Shown here: piece after piece, positions 36,670-45,598 of the stretch | Layout: the number at the start of each line of letters is the position of its first letter | How positions within the stretch are numbered: the first letter of the stretch is position 1 | Origin: Pirellulales bacterium | GTDB lineage: Bacteria; Planctomycetota; Planctomycetia; Pirellulales; Lacipirellulaceae | Reading direction: 5' to 3' | DNA: 64,000 bases | Assembly (NCBI GenBank): GCA_022448265.1 | Contig: JAKVCC010000005.1 | Coordinates: 1-64,000, forward strand | Translations under genes and position numbers: made by a program | Notes under the pieces: generated by a model | What the model saw: the letters and a program-made list of their open reading frames with translations, nothing else | Database searches by the model: none | What the model was told of the DNA's origin: nothing

Positions 36670-38451
36670 TCATTCGGCGGCCTGATCAACGACAGGGGCA
36701 GTGGCCGGTAATTCTGGCCGGGGCTTGGTCATTTGCTTGAGCTCTTCGGCCATGGGAGATTCGATTCTTGGCACCTCTGAGAGTGTCCAGGGGAGGAGGA
36801 CGGTGAAGGTACTCCCTTTGCCGAGCTCACTTTCTAAGCTAATGTCTCCATCTAGAAGGCGGCACAACTCGCGCACGATCGATAGCCCCAAACCCGTGCC
36901 GGAATACTCGCGGGTCATTGCGTTGCCGCCTGGCAGCACCGTAGTGCCTTGCCGAAACTTTTCAAATACGAGCATTTGTTCCGATTCACTAATGCCGACG
37001 CCCGTGTCAGCAACCGAGATCCTCAGATCGCCGCGCGAATCCCGATGCGTTGCGACATGAATACGGCCTCCGTCGGGCGTGAACTTGATGGCGTTGGAAA
37101 GCAAATTATTAAGGATTTGTTCGATCTTGCCTTGATCCTGCCGCATGGGGGGCAATCCAGGGGCGTTCTCGTATTCCAAGTCGATATTCTTTTTTGCGCT
37201 CAGCGGCTGAGCTAGGTCGCATTGGGTTGCCACCACAAGGCCGATGTCCAATTCACTGGGGCGCACAGCGAGCTTGCCGCTTTCGATTTTTGCTAGATCG
37301 AGAATGTCGTTAATCATTTCCAGTAATTGTTTTCCGGAGTGCTGGATATTGCTCGCATAACGGCGCTCTTTGTCCGCCAGGTTGTCGACTGTCTCCAAGA
37401 GATCGCTAAACCCGATGATACTGTTGAGCGGCGTACGTAGCTCGTGACTCACGGTGGCTAGAAAATCACTCTTGAGCTGGTTCATCTCGAACAGCCGCAT
37501 GTTTGCCTGAGCCATTTCGTCGATCTTGACATCCAGTTCCCCATTCACTTGGCGCAACTCATCCTGTTGACGCAAAAGCTGACGCAACATTCGATTGAAC
37601 GCACCCCCGAGCTGTTCGAATTCGTCACCCGTATGAATGACGGCCCGTTGCTGCACATCACCGCTCCGCACCGAATCGCTCACATCGCGCAAATGACGAA
37701 GCGGCTTGACAATCACGTAGCGGACGACGACGTAGAGAGCCAGCATCGCTAAGAACACCGTCACGATGGCCGCCACGAACAGCAGCGCACGATTCTTGGC
37801 TTGCTCGGCTTTCGTATTCGCCGCGTTGATCTTGACGCTCACAACCGCCAGCAAATCCCCACTCTTCAATTTGGGCCAATGCACTTTGACGACAGGAGCC
37901 TTGTGGCAGGACACACAGCCGTCTTTGGCAAACACCGGCTGGTAATAATAGTATTGTTCGCTTTCCTCATTCAACATGCCCTCCCAAGGCCTCCGGCTGC
38001 CATCTTGAAGCTCGTCGATTTCGTCGTCGGAGTCGAGTTCGTCGCTCAGGTTTTGCCATCGGCGCATGAGGTCCTGTTCGTAGCGATTTCGCGGTTCGTC
38101 AATTGCTTTCGCGTTCTTTGGGTGCAGGACATCCCAATCGAAGGCGCGGTCACTCAGCAGTTTCGCAAGCGATTCATTGGCCGTGCTGTCGGCTGCTGGG
38201 GGAGGAAAGATTTTTGTTGGCTCTTGCGTGACTCGCGTATCCAAAACATCCTTGTGGTCCATCATCATCGCCAAATCAACAAGAGCTTCACCGACAAAAC
38301 GGTTTTGTTCCAAGACGATCCTATCTGTCTGCGAGCCGTACCACCAGAAGCTGCCCGCGATCAGCGGTAGCAAGCACGCTCCGAACAGCCAACGACATTT
38401 GCGCTCCAGGTTCGTTTCGCCCAGCGCTCTTTTAAATGTGCGATAACTCAT
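36670..38451 (-). CDS. Membrane histidine kinase with periplasmic CxxCH haem-type sensor domain
   Basis: The 593-residue kinase has an N-terminal membrane helix (WLFGACLLPLIAGSFWWYG), a periplasmic domain of about 170 residues containing CVSCH (about 178-182) in the order typical of DUF3365/Tll0287-like sensors (YYYQPVFAKDGCVSCHK), a second helix (LLFVAAIVTVFLAMLALYVVVRYVI), a HAMP linker, and a HisKA domain with H in FLATVSHELRTPLNSI. The HATPase domain has NNLLSNAIKFTPDGG, ADTGVGIS and GTGLGLS. CxxCH is the covalent c-type haem motif, so it may sense redox state, oxygen or NO. No receiver domain is attached. Its partner regulator is not adjacent. Confidence 0.93.
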   Translation of the reverse strand: MSYRTFKRALGETNLERKCRWLFGACLLPLIAGSFWWYGSQTDRIVLEQNRFVGEALVDLAMMMDHKDVLDTRVTQEPTKIFPPPAADSTANESLAKLLSDRAFDWDVLHPKNAKAIDEPRNRYEQDLMRRWQNLSDELDSDDEIDELQDGSRRPWEGMLNEESEQYYYYQPVFAKDGCVSCHKAPVVKVHWPKLKSGDLLAVVSVKINAANTKAEQAKNRALLFVAAIVTVFLAMLALYVVVRYVIVKPLRHLRDVSDSVRSGDVQQRAVIHTGDEFEQLGGAFNRMLRQLLRQQDELRQVNGELDVKIDEMAQANMRLFEMNQLKSDFLATVSHELRTPLNSIIGFSDLLETVDNLADKERRYASNIQHSGKQLLEMINDILDLAKIESGKLAVRPSELDIGLVVATQCDLAQPLSAKKNIDLEYENAPGLPPMRQDQGKIEQILNNLLSNAIKFTPDGGRIHVATHRDSRGDLRISVADTGVGISESEQMLVFEKFRQGTTVLPGGNAMTREYSGTGLGLSIVRELCRLLDGDISLESELGKGSTFTVLLPWTLSEVPRIESPMAEELKQMTKPRPELPATAPVVDQAAE

Positions 38452-38744
38452 AGCGGGCAGAGTAGTGAGCGGTTAGGAAACTGAGGGTTGTGGCGAAGCC
38501 CAAACCTTCAAGAGGCGGGCTTCCAGGGCTGTCAGACGTCTGGCTCAAATCCAACACAAACCCGACTCAGACTTTAAACACAACGCGAAAAAAATTCCGT
38601 CATTCGGTTCTCATATTTCTTATACTCTTGCTCCTATTCTACGTCAGATTCGTTCAGCGATCCAAGTGCGAGTTAGCATCCGAGTGGGGGTCGCGTCGCG
38701 ACCTGTATCAGATTCATTAGAGCGGGCCCCAATTCGGGGGTTGT

Positions 38745-41051
38745 TTAGAGCATGTCCCAGGGGTCGACGTCTATGGTAGTTACTACCTCTTTGGGCGGCT
38801 TGTGTTGGGCCATGGTTTGTTCCACAAGCTGGCACAAGGGACTCATCTGGGCGGCATGGAGTTGGATTTGAAATCGGAAATTGCCGCGGAGCTTGGGAAT
38901 CGCCGCTGCTGCGGGACCGACCAGTCGAAAGCCGTCTTCCTGTGCGGTCGCTGATCGCTGGAGTTGTCCGGCCAATTCTTCGGCAACCGCGCGCGCTGTT
39001 TCTTCGCGCGGGCCACGTATCAGGAGTCGAATCATTGCGCCCCAAGGCGGATATTGCAACTCCTGGCGAAACGCGACTTCCTGCTCAGCAAACGTGGGAT
39101 AATCATGATGCACTGCGGCTCGGATTGCGGGGTGGTCGGGGTTAAGCGTCTGCACCAACACTCGGCCGCCTTGGCGGCCCCGCCCCGTCCGTCCGGCCAC
39201 TTGCGCCACGAGCTGAAAGGTGCGTTCCCCAGCGCGAAAATCCGGTAGGTGCAATGCGGTATCGGCATTTATCACGCCCACCAGCGTGACGTTGGGGAAA
39301 TCCAATCCCTTGGCAATCATTTGTGTGCCAAGCAGAATGTGAATCTCGCCTCGACCAAAGGCCTTCAGCACGCGTTCGTGGCTGCCCCGGGCTTTCATGC
39401 TGTCGGTATCCATCCGCGCGCAAACGTGTTCGGGAAAGTTGCGGCGTATTTCGGATTCTAGCTTTTGTGTACCAAGTCCGCCGTAGCGAATGGACGGCGA
39501 GGCGCAATCGGGGCAAGCCGTGGGGGGCGGCTGGTGATAATCACAGTAATGGCACAGTGCGTTATTCTTTTGCCTGTGGTAAGTCAACGAGAGCTCACAA
39601 TGCGGGCAATTCAGGACATGGCCACACGCGGGGCACTGAATGTGGGTCGAAAAACCACGCCGGTTGAGTAGCAGTATCACTTGCCCGCCGTCGGCCAGTG
39701 CGCAGACCATCGCTTGGCGCAGCTGCCGACTTATGCCACCGCCCCCGCCGCGGGATTGGGCTGGATCGCGAAGGTCGACGATGACCACGTCGGGCATGGG
39801 CAGGTCCATCACCCGTTTGGGGAGCGTGGCGAGCTTGAACTCGTCCTGCTTGACGCGCTGCCAGGCTTCCAACGATGGGGTGGCACTACCGAGCACCAGC
39901 GGAATTCGTTCGTCCAGCGCTCTTTGCCAGGCAACATCTCGGGCATGATACCGGGGGGCGGTGTCTTGTTTGAACGAAGACTCATGCTCTTCATCAATCA
40001 CGATCAAACCCAAGTGTGGTGTCGGCGCGAAGATCGCGCTGCGCGCGCCAACAACTACCTGCACTTCTCCTCGCGCAATACGTTGCCATTGCCGATGACG
40101 CTCAGCGTGCGTTTGGTGGCTGTGCAATACGGCAACCGCGTCGAAGCGGGCGCGAAAGCGGCTGACCGTTTGTGGCGTGAGGCTGATTTCTGGAACTAGA
40201 ACAATCGCCTGCTTGCCGAAACCGACAACATGTTCGATCGCCTGCAAATAGACTTCGGTTTTGCCGCTGCCGGTGACTCCGTGGAGGACGATGCCTGCCG
40301 CTTCCGATGATTCCAGGGCGTCTTCAATAATCTGCAGTGCGCGCCTTTGCTCGGTATTGAGGGCAAGCGCGGGCTCTCGCTCAACTGCGCTGTCATCGTC
40401 AAATTTGTCGGTGCCGATCCGCTTCGTCTGAGCCTCGACTAAGCCTTGCTTGAGCAACTGTCGTATGGGGCCAGCCGTGCATCCAACTGCGTCGGCAAGC
40501 TGGCGCGCCGTAAGGGGCCGGCGCCCGGCAGCAAGCGTTTCTAAGGCCTGTCGCTGCTTTTTGGAGCCGACTTTCACCTGGGCCAGCCGCTGGGCCACGT
40601 CAGGCGGGACGTGCAGCAGCGTGACTTCTCGAGTGCCGGCAAGGCGGCGCACGCCTGCGGGCACAACTGCCTCGAGCACCTGTCCCCAGGGGCACAAATA
40701 GTAGTCGGCGATCCACTTCGTGAGACGCAGCATGGGGGGTGAGAGAAGGATCGACGAATCAACCACAGCGGCCACGTCTTTCATTCGCCGCGGGTCGATG
40801 GTCTTGGTTTCCAGCCCCACGCAGTAGCCTTGCAAATGGCGATTGGCACGCCCAAAGGGAACACTTACGCGCCGGCCCGGCTCGAGCAGAGAATCGCGGC
40901 TGGCAGTATCGCAGAATTTTTCGGGCACCAGATAATCGAAGACACCCCGCGCCCCTCCCGAGAGGACAACCGCGGCCACGCGCCGTTGTCGGTGCTGGTC
41001 GAGTTCCCAGTCGGGCGGTGCCGTGTCGAACAGGTTTTTCTGGGATGACAT
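38745..41051 (-). CDS. priA: Primosomal protein N' (replication restart helicase PriA)
   Basis: PriA reloads the replicative helicase at stalled forks. At 768 residues it carries the N-terminal 3'-DNA-binding domain (VFDYLVPEKF...GRRVSVPFGRANRHLQGYCVGL), the helicase core with Walker A GVTGSGKTEVYL and DEEHESSFKQD, and the zinc module with eight cysteines in four CxxC pairs (CPAC, CPHC, CHYC, CPDC) inside the second helicase lobe. The C-terminal part ends with GRTGRG (motif VI region). It is divergent from nadD. Confidence 0.95.
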   Translation of the reverse strand: MSSQKNLFDTAPPDWELDQHRQRRVAAVVLSGGARGVFDYLVPEKFCDTASRDSLLEPGRRVSVPFGRANRHLQGYCVGLETKTIDPRRMKDVAAVVDSSILLSPPMLRLTKWIADYYLCPWGQVLEAVVPAGVRRLAGTREVTLLHVPPDVAQRLAQVKVGSKKQRQALETLAAGRRPLTARQLADAVGCTAGPIRQLLKQGLVEAQTKRIGTDKFDDDSAVEREPALALNTEQRRALQIIEDALESSEAAGIVLHGVTGSGKTEVYLQAIEHVVGFGKQAIVLVPEISLTPQTVSRFRARFDAVAVLHSHQTHAERHRQWQRIARGEVQVVVGARSAIFAPTPHLGLIVIDEEHESSFKQDTAPRYHARDVAWQRALDERIPLVLGSATPSLEAWQRVKQDEFKLATLPKRVMDLPMPDVVIVDLRDPAQSRGGGGGISRQLRQAMVCALADGGQVILLLNRRGFSTHIQCPACGHVLNCPHCELSLTYHRQKNNALCHYCDYHQPPPTACPDCASPSIRYGGLGTQKLESEIRRNFPEHVCARMDTDSMKARGSHERVLKAFGRGEIHILLGTQMIAKGLDFPNVTLVGVINADTALHLPDFRAGERTFQLVAQVAGRTGRGRQGGRVLVQTLNPDHPAIRAAVHHDYPTFAEQEVAFRQELQYPPWGAMIRLLIRGPREETARAVAEELAGQLQRSATAQEDGFRLVGPAAAAIPKLRGNFRFQIQLHAAQMSPLCQLVEQTMAQHKPPKEVVTTIDVDPWDML

Positions 41052-41209
41052 GGTCAGGGCCTAAGATTTCGGCACTGTCGGGTTCTTGCGAATGTGGTCA
41101 CAGCAGTTGGAGCTAGGGTGGGGGAAGGTTCAATGGTATCGTACAGTCGGTGTAGGCTGCTGCCCACATCCCCCCTGAACCGATCCTTCCGACCCATTGG
41201 CCAAAACCT

Positions 41210-41824
41210 ATGCGTATTGGTGTTTTTGGCGGCAGTTTTGACCCGCCCCATCTGGGCCACTTGAGCTTGGCGGCCAGTTGCCAGGAACAAGCTGATCTGG
41301 ATCAGGTTTGGTTTGTTCCTGCCGCCCAGCAACCCTTCAAGCCTCGGGGGCCTGAGGCCACTGATGCCCACCGCCTGGCAATGCTAGAGCGCGCGTGCGC
41401 GGACCAAACTGCGTTTAAAGTTTGCGATATCGAAATCGGCCGGGGCGGGGTCAGCTATACGGTCAATACACTGCAGACGGTTCGTTGCGACTGGCCTCAA
41501 GCGTCGCTATTTTTTTTGATGGGAGCAGACTCTCTGTCTGATCTTCCGCGCTGGCATCGGCCCATTGAGATTTGTCAACTGGCGATCCCGCTTGTGGTGC
41601 GGCGGGCGGGATCCGATCAAGCCGGTTTTGATATTTTGCGCGATTTGGTCTCGTCGGAGCGAATGGCTGAAATTTTGCAGAGTCAGGTCGATATGCCCAT
41701 TATGCCGATTAGCAGTTCCGAGATTCGCGAAAAGATCCCGGCCGATGGAGAGTGGCAGCAATTGGTCCCGCTGGCGGTTGCCGAATATATCCAGCAGCAC
41801 GGCCTTTACGGTTGCCACCACTAG
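41210..41824 (+). CDS. nadD: Nicotinate-nucleotide adenylyltransferase
   Basis: NadD adenylylates nicotinate mononucleotide to make deamido-NAD in NAD synthesis. The N-terminal nucleotidyltransferase motif IGVFGGSFDPPHLGHL (with the HxGH-like His pair) and the C-terminal ISSSEIREKI match. In between is SYTVNTLQTV followed by LFFLMGADSLSDLPRWHR, typical of NadD. The length is 204 residues. Its stop codon lies within a CTAG shared with the convergent 86-residue gene. Confidence 0.94.
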   Translation: MRIGVFGGSFDPPHLGHLSLAASCQEQADLDQVWFVPAAQQPFKPRGPEATDAHRLAMLERACADQTAFKVCDIEIGRGGVSYTVNTLQTVRCDWPQASLFFLMGADSLSDLPRWHRPIEICQLAIPLVVRRAGSDQAGFDILRDLVSSERMAEILQSQVDMPIMPISSSEIREKIPADGEWQQLVPLAVAEYIQQHGLYGCHH

Positions 41825-42081
41825 GCCGCTTTTGGTGACCGCAAGCACTCGACAAGCTCGCGGGGGACCTTAGTGAGTTCTAGCTGCGGCTGCGAGCGGA
41901 GCGCATCGATTACATCGTCGAGCTGCTCCTGCTGGGATTGTGTCAAATCAAGCAAGAGCCACTTCTGTCCACGAATAAGGCAATGTCCCCCACCAGCACC
42001 TTCGAGTATTTCCTCGCGAACCTGAAATCCAGTATCGCGAGCAACTTCAAGCGCGGATGATAGCAGTTGAGCCGTGTGCAT
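41821..42081 (-). CDS. Small conserved protein of unknown function
   Basis: The credible protein is the last 86 residues of the track ORF: MHTAQLLSSALEVARDTGFQVREEILEGAGGGHCLIRGQKWLLLDLTQSQQEQLDDVIDALRSQP... The rest of the 205-residue track ORF (42082-42438) runs antisense into the kinase gene and has no features. The compact pattern of one helix, a Gly-rich turn, two strands and a helix matches a small planctomycete family I recall without a known function. Stop overlaps that of nadD. Confidence 0.7.
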   Translation of the reverse strand: MHTAQLLSSALEVARDTGFQVREEILEGAGGGHCLIRGQKWLLLDLTQSQQEQLDDVIDALRSQPQLELTKVPRELVECLRSPKAA

Positions 42082-42319
42082 GGAAATGAACCAGGGGTTC
42101 GAGGCAAGGGAGGCGTCTTGAGCGGCGAGATTGTACCGCGATCCATTTGAGTCGCACAGGCGAGTTCGACGATAGGGACAATAGAGGTAAGTGTTGTATG
42201 CGGTTGGGGTTAAAACTTGCCGCTCAGTTAAGCAGGCACAACTAGCTGGCTCTGGCAAGCTACGCAACCTTTTCGCGGATTCACCCAGGGAGGCAGCCGA
42301 AAGGCAGCCAATCGAAATC

Positions 42320-43156
42320 ATGCAAAGTGGCAAACCTACGGCTGAAGAACAAATCGCAATACTCACCGAGCAGCTTACGCAAGCACAGCGGATGGCGGCG
42401 CTGGGCGAATTGGTGGGCACGACGACGCACGAGTTCAATAACGTGCTGATGACGATTCTGAATTACGCCAAACTTGGGCTGCGCCACAAAGATGAGGCAA
42501 CGCGCGACAAAGCGCTCGACAAGATCATGTGTGCAGCCCAACGAGCTGAGAAGATCACTAATAGTGTGTTGGGGTTGGCACGAAATCGAAAACAAGAATT
42601 TTCCCCGACAGATATCGCGCAGCTACTGCAGGAGTCGCTTGTGCTTTTGGAGCGTGAGATGCAGAAGTATCGAATCGCGGTGCGCTGCGAGTTTGCTGAC
42701 GTTCCGCCGGTGCGGGCCATCGGCAATCAAATTCAGCAAGTACTGCTCAACCTCATGACCAATGCCCGGCAGGCTATGCCTGATGGCGGCGAGCTAGTGC
42801 TGAAGCTCCATCATGAGGCAGCGGACGGGACCGTTGATCTCACGATTCGCGATTCAGGTTCGGGTATCTCGCGCGAACAACTTCCCAAGATATTCGACCG
42901 CTATTTCAGTACTAAAAAAGGTCCCGACGAGAGCGGCAAGGGTGGTACGGGCGTAGGGCTATCGACTTGTAAGGACATCATTGATACGCACGGAGGCCGC
43001 ATCCGTGTCGAGAGTACGATTGGCAAGGGAACAGCCTTTACGGTGCGTTTGCCTGTCTATCGGGCGACTGCCAAGTCGGGTGGCACAGCACCCATCGTCA
43101 AACTGGGCATTCCTGCCCATATCGCTGCGGTTTCCACAGAGGGGAAGAGCTGTTAG
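42320..43156 (+). CDS. Soluble sensor histidine kinase (NtrB-like core)
   Basis: I start at ATG 42320 (MQSGKPTAEEQIAILTEQLTQAQRMAALGELVGTTTHEFNNVLMTI), giving 278 residues. After a short coiled-coil lead-in comes the phospho-acceptor His in HEFNN, an HPK4-like box. The HATPase domain has QVLLNLMTNARQAMPDGG (N box), DSGSGIS (G1) and GTGVGLS (G2). No membrane segment or sensor domain is visible, so input must come from a partner protein. The track start adds 43 residues without a signal. Not adjacent to a response regulator. Confidence 0.88.
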   Translation: MQSGKPTAEEQIAILTEQLTQAQRMAALGELVGTTTHEFNNVLMTILNYAKLGLRHKDEATRDKALDKIMCAAQRAEKITNSVLGLARNRKQEFSPTDIAQLLQESLVLLEREMQKYRIAVRCEFADVPPVRAIGNQIQQVLLNLMTNARQAMPDGGELVLKLHHEAADGTVDLTIRDSGSGISREQLPKIFDRYFSTKKGPDESGKGGTGVGLSTCKDIIDTHGGRIRVESTIGKGTAFTVRLPVYRATAKSGGTAPIVKLGIPAHIAAVSTEGKSC

Positions 43157-43258
43157 GGCCCTGGTACTGCGACCCAAACGGGAAGTAGCGACTTCGATGG
43201 CCGGGCGCCTCGCTTGACCAGCGGCTCTATCCAGGGGGCCGAAGATAAGCGCGCCGGG

Positions 43259-43981
43259 CTAGCCTTCTGGCGCGAGCCGCGACCGGATTTCTTCGAGAAT
43301 TTGTTGTTCAGCAAACGGATCCCGACCCTGGGGAATCCAGCTTTTTGAAAAGCGCGTGCGGCTCACTTCTTCATTCAAGCGGCTTTGCAGCGCATCGTCG
43401 TTCCGGAAGGTGGCTGCTTCCGCCGTTGAATTCTCCGGACGAGGCAAGTTCTCAAGTTCTTTGTGGACGGCCACATCGATCAGGTACCCGCCCTGCTCGG
43501 GAATCACTCGGAACACCGCACGACGACGAATCGTCTGAAATGTACTTTCCCATCGATTTTTCCAGCCCACTGAATCGGGACGGTGGGGTTCCAGCCAGGT
43601 TGCCCCGACATGCGGGAACGTGTCGATTCGCCCTTCGGTCAGAACATTTCCCACCAACTGCACGCGAACTTCTCTTTCGATGCGGAAGTAATCGTCAGCA
43701 ACGTCAACAATTTGTTCCCAAGCCCAATCTTGATTGGTCACACGCACATGCAACGGCTTGCTGGTCACAGTGCCCGGCGCAATAAATTGCGCTTGTCCGA
43801 TGATGGCGTGTTGCCCTAGGGGGGCGCCCAGTAATGGACTCATTGCAACGGGTTGTGGCGGAGCAAACAGTCCGTTGGAGGCGGTGTTCGGAAAATTTTG
43901 GATCGGTTGGCAACCCAGCACCAGCGCAGCACCGAGTATATTCCTCACTGCTGGCCAGCAACACGAAAAGTCCATCCGCAC
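43259..43981 (-). CDS. Lipoprotein of unknown function
   Basis: The 240-residue product begins with a lipoprotein signal, MRMDFSCCWPAVRNILGAALVLGCQPI (lipobox VLGC). The mature part has VTNQDWAWEQIVDVADDYFRIEREVRVQ, TFPHVGATWLEPHRPDSVGW and a C-terminal FSKSWIPQGRDPFAEQQILEEIRSRL. It may be a planctomycete envelope protein; the DYFRIExExRVQ segment suggests a beta-rich fold. Function unknown. A second Met at residue 3 is an alternative start. Confidence 0.75.
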   Translation of the reverse strand: MRMDFSCCWPAVRNILGAALVLGCQPIQNFPNTASNGLFAPPQPVAMSPLLGAPLGQHAIIGQAQFIAPGTVTSKPLHVRVTNQDWAWEQIVDVADDYFRIEREVRVQLVGNVLTEGRIDTFPHVGATWLEPHRPDSVGWKNRWESTFQTIRRRAVFRVIPEQGGYLIDVAVHKELENLPRPENSTAEAATFRNDDALQSRLNEEVSRTRFSKSWIPQGRDPFAEQQILEEIRSRLAPEG

Positions 43982-44091
43982 CTCACGCCACGAGAAACAG
44001 GGTGGAGAATACTCGCGAAATCGGTCGCTGAGGGCAATACAGAAATTGTCGCCGCCAATTTCTGCTAGCGTCCTTTGCGGGATACTTGCAG

Positions 44092-44432
44092 TTAGGCTAA
44101 CCCAAGCGTGGCCTGCTTGCGCGCGATAGAGTCCGCCCAGAGCGCCGCTTCGCTGGACTTGGGAAAGCGAGTTGCCGGCACCAGGTCAATTCGCTGCGCC
44201 AACGTGCTTTCGGCGGTTGGGGGGAACGGGGAGCTCCTGGCCCCAAGTTCGACAACTCGACTTTGGCCGCATTCCGGGCAGGCCGGGAGACAATCTTCCG
44301 CGATTGTATGGATTTAGCATGCGATACGTATTACGGCAGGAAGGGCAATAGATTTTAGCGGCCCCATCTAGCAGGTGATGGCGAGATAAGCCAAATCTCT
44401 CGGCGGTTTACGACGCCTGCGAGGCTGGTCAT
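44092..44432 (-). pseudogene. Decayed zinc-ribbon protein gene (two frameshifts)
   Basis: The minus strand encodes consecutive pieces in three frames: MTSLAGVVNRREIW from the ATG at 44432, then RFGLSRHHLLDGAAKIYCPSCRNTYRMLN, then IHTIAEDCLPACPECGQSRVVELGARSSPF to the stop at 44092. Joined, they give a plausible CxxC-(about 20)-CxxC zinc-ribbon protein of about 110 residues. Single-frame reading breaks at both junctions, so the gene is probably dead unless the sequence has errors. It lies past the terminator of the 44562 gene. Confidence 0.4.
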
Positions 44433-44451
44433 GCGGGAAGTGGGGACAAAA

Positions 44452-44487
44452 AAACAGGCCACCTACTATTTCAAGTAGGCGGCCTGG
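44452..44487 (-). terminator. Rho-independent terminator of the 231-residue gene
   Basis: On the minus strand CAGGCCGCCTAC and GTAGGTGGCCTG pair over 12 positions with one mismatch across an 8-base loop, followed by seven Ts (A run near 44449-44455). It lies about 75 bases past the stop of the gene at 44562. Confidence 0.8.
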
Positions 44488-44561
44488 CGGTTTGCAAAGC
44501 CGCAGCCAAGTGGACTATGTCCGGCCCATTTCTGCCGATCCTTGCGCTGGCTGTACGGAAG

Positions 44562-45257
44562 TCAATCGTAGCGGGCCCCGTCAATACCGAGCCGCATTTT
44601 GAGTTCTTCAAATTGATTAATGTACTCGTCGTTGGTTGAGTGGACGTGCTCGGCCTCAGTAACAAACTTCATTTCTTCCCGGCAGTTCAGGCCCGCATCG
44701 ATCAAGACACTCTCGTAAGGGGTCAGCTTCTTGCCATACACAAACAACAGCTTGTGCTCGTCGAACTGTACTTCTTGCGGCGTGTTTGGGTTGAGTACCG
44801 CGATGCCCGTACACCCGTCATTGACAAGCATTTCTTCAAAATCCCACAGAATGCTTTGCAGGATCGGCATATCGATATGTTCGCGGCAGAGATCTTGGTG
44901 GCCCGACGCGTTGTATTGGTGGCTGGTCTCCAAAACGACATCAACTGTGGGACCCAACGGATCAAGCAACTGCATGAATGTGTCAAACAGTTTTTCTCGC
45001 GACGCGGACGCCATTACGACCGGAACATCCTGGCGGGAAGATTCATTGCGATATGTGTCGTGGCGAAATCCAGTGGTGGGCACGACTTCCAGATTGTAGG
45101 AAGGGCGCACGGCGTCGGTGAGCACAAAGTCGCCGTAGCGATTGATGCCCAAGTGAGTTTCCATCTCGCTTTCGGAGAGTTTTTCAAAGCACTGGACCGT
45201 ATCGGAGGCAACATCCTCGTGAAAGACGGTGGTAAAGAACTGTTTTAAGAAACCCAT
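44562..45257 (-). CDS. Conserved protein of unknown function (231 residues)
   Basis: I start at ATG 45257 (MGFLKQFFTTVFHEDVASDTVQ); the 25 residues upstream in the track lack a signal. The protein is acidic, without signal peptide or membrane segment. Recognisable stretches are ESEMETHLGINRYGDFVLTDAVRPSYNLEVV, PLGPTVDVVLETSHQYNASGHQDLCREHIDMPILQSILWDFEEMLVNDGCTGIAVLNPNTPQEVQFDEHKLLFVYG. I recall it as a planctomycete hypothetical protein and cannot assign a fold. Ends in a strong terminator. Confidence 0.72.
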   Translation of the reverse strand: MGFLKQFFTTVFHEDVASDTVQCFEKLSESEMETHLGINRYGDFVLTDAVRPSYNLEVVPTTGFRHDTYRNESSRQDVPVVMASASREKLFDTFMQLLDPLGPTVDVVLETSHQYNASGHQDLCREHIDMPILQSILWDFEEMLVNDGCTGIAVLNPNTPQEVQFDEHKLLFVYGKKLTPYESVLIDAGLNCREEMKFVTEAEHVHSTNDEYINQFEELKMRLGIDGARYD

Positions 45258-45598
45258 CGGAGCACTCGTTGTTGTGTGGAAATTCGTCGCAAAGAATGTG
45301 TTTTGGAAACTTCGGGTCCCAATGTCTCGCATCTTTTTTGTTGCCTAATCTGTGCTTAAGCGTCGGAGATTAAGTTTGACTGTAAAAGCACACAGGCTGT
45401 TTCGTCGGAAATTTCTGGGGCGAATGCTATCGCACCACCGACATGCAAATCTAGCTTGTGGGTGAGATCGAGCCAGAAAAAAATTTCACGAAAAAAGCAC
45501 GATTTTCTGCAACACGGATGTTTTTCCCCAACAGCGACGGGCTGACGACAAAGGTGCCAGAGCGTGTATTAGAAATGCAACATGGCAGCCGATTGCCG
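45258..45598. other. Intergenic region, nothing recognised
   Basis: About 340 bases between the 231-residue gene and the squalene-cyclase-fold gene. The plus-strand ORF 45458..45973 is antisense to the neighbouring gene. I see no promoter, RNA or repeat that I would defend. Confidence 0.4.

Larger units (their letters stand above)
43982..44561. other. Intergenic region with a decayed zinc-ribbon gene and a terminator
   Basis: The region between the lipoprotein gene and the 231-residue gene contains the frameshifted zinc-ribbon sequence (44092-44432) and the terminator of the upstream gene (44452-44488). No intact ORF is credible. Confidence 0.55.

Noticed and set aside
42082-42438. N-terminal extension of the 205-residue minus-strand ORF
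   Set aside because: It is antisense to the histidine-kinase gene and lacks the character of the 86-residue C-terminal part.
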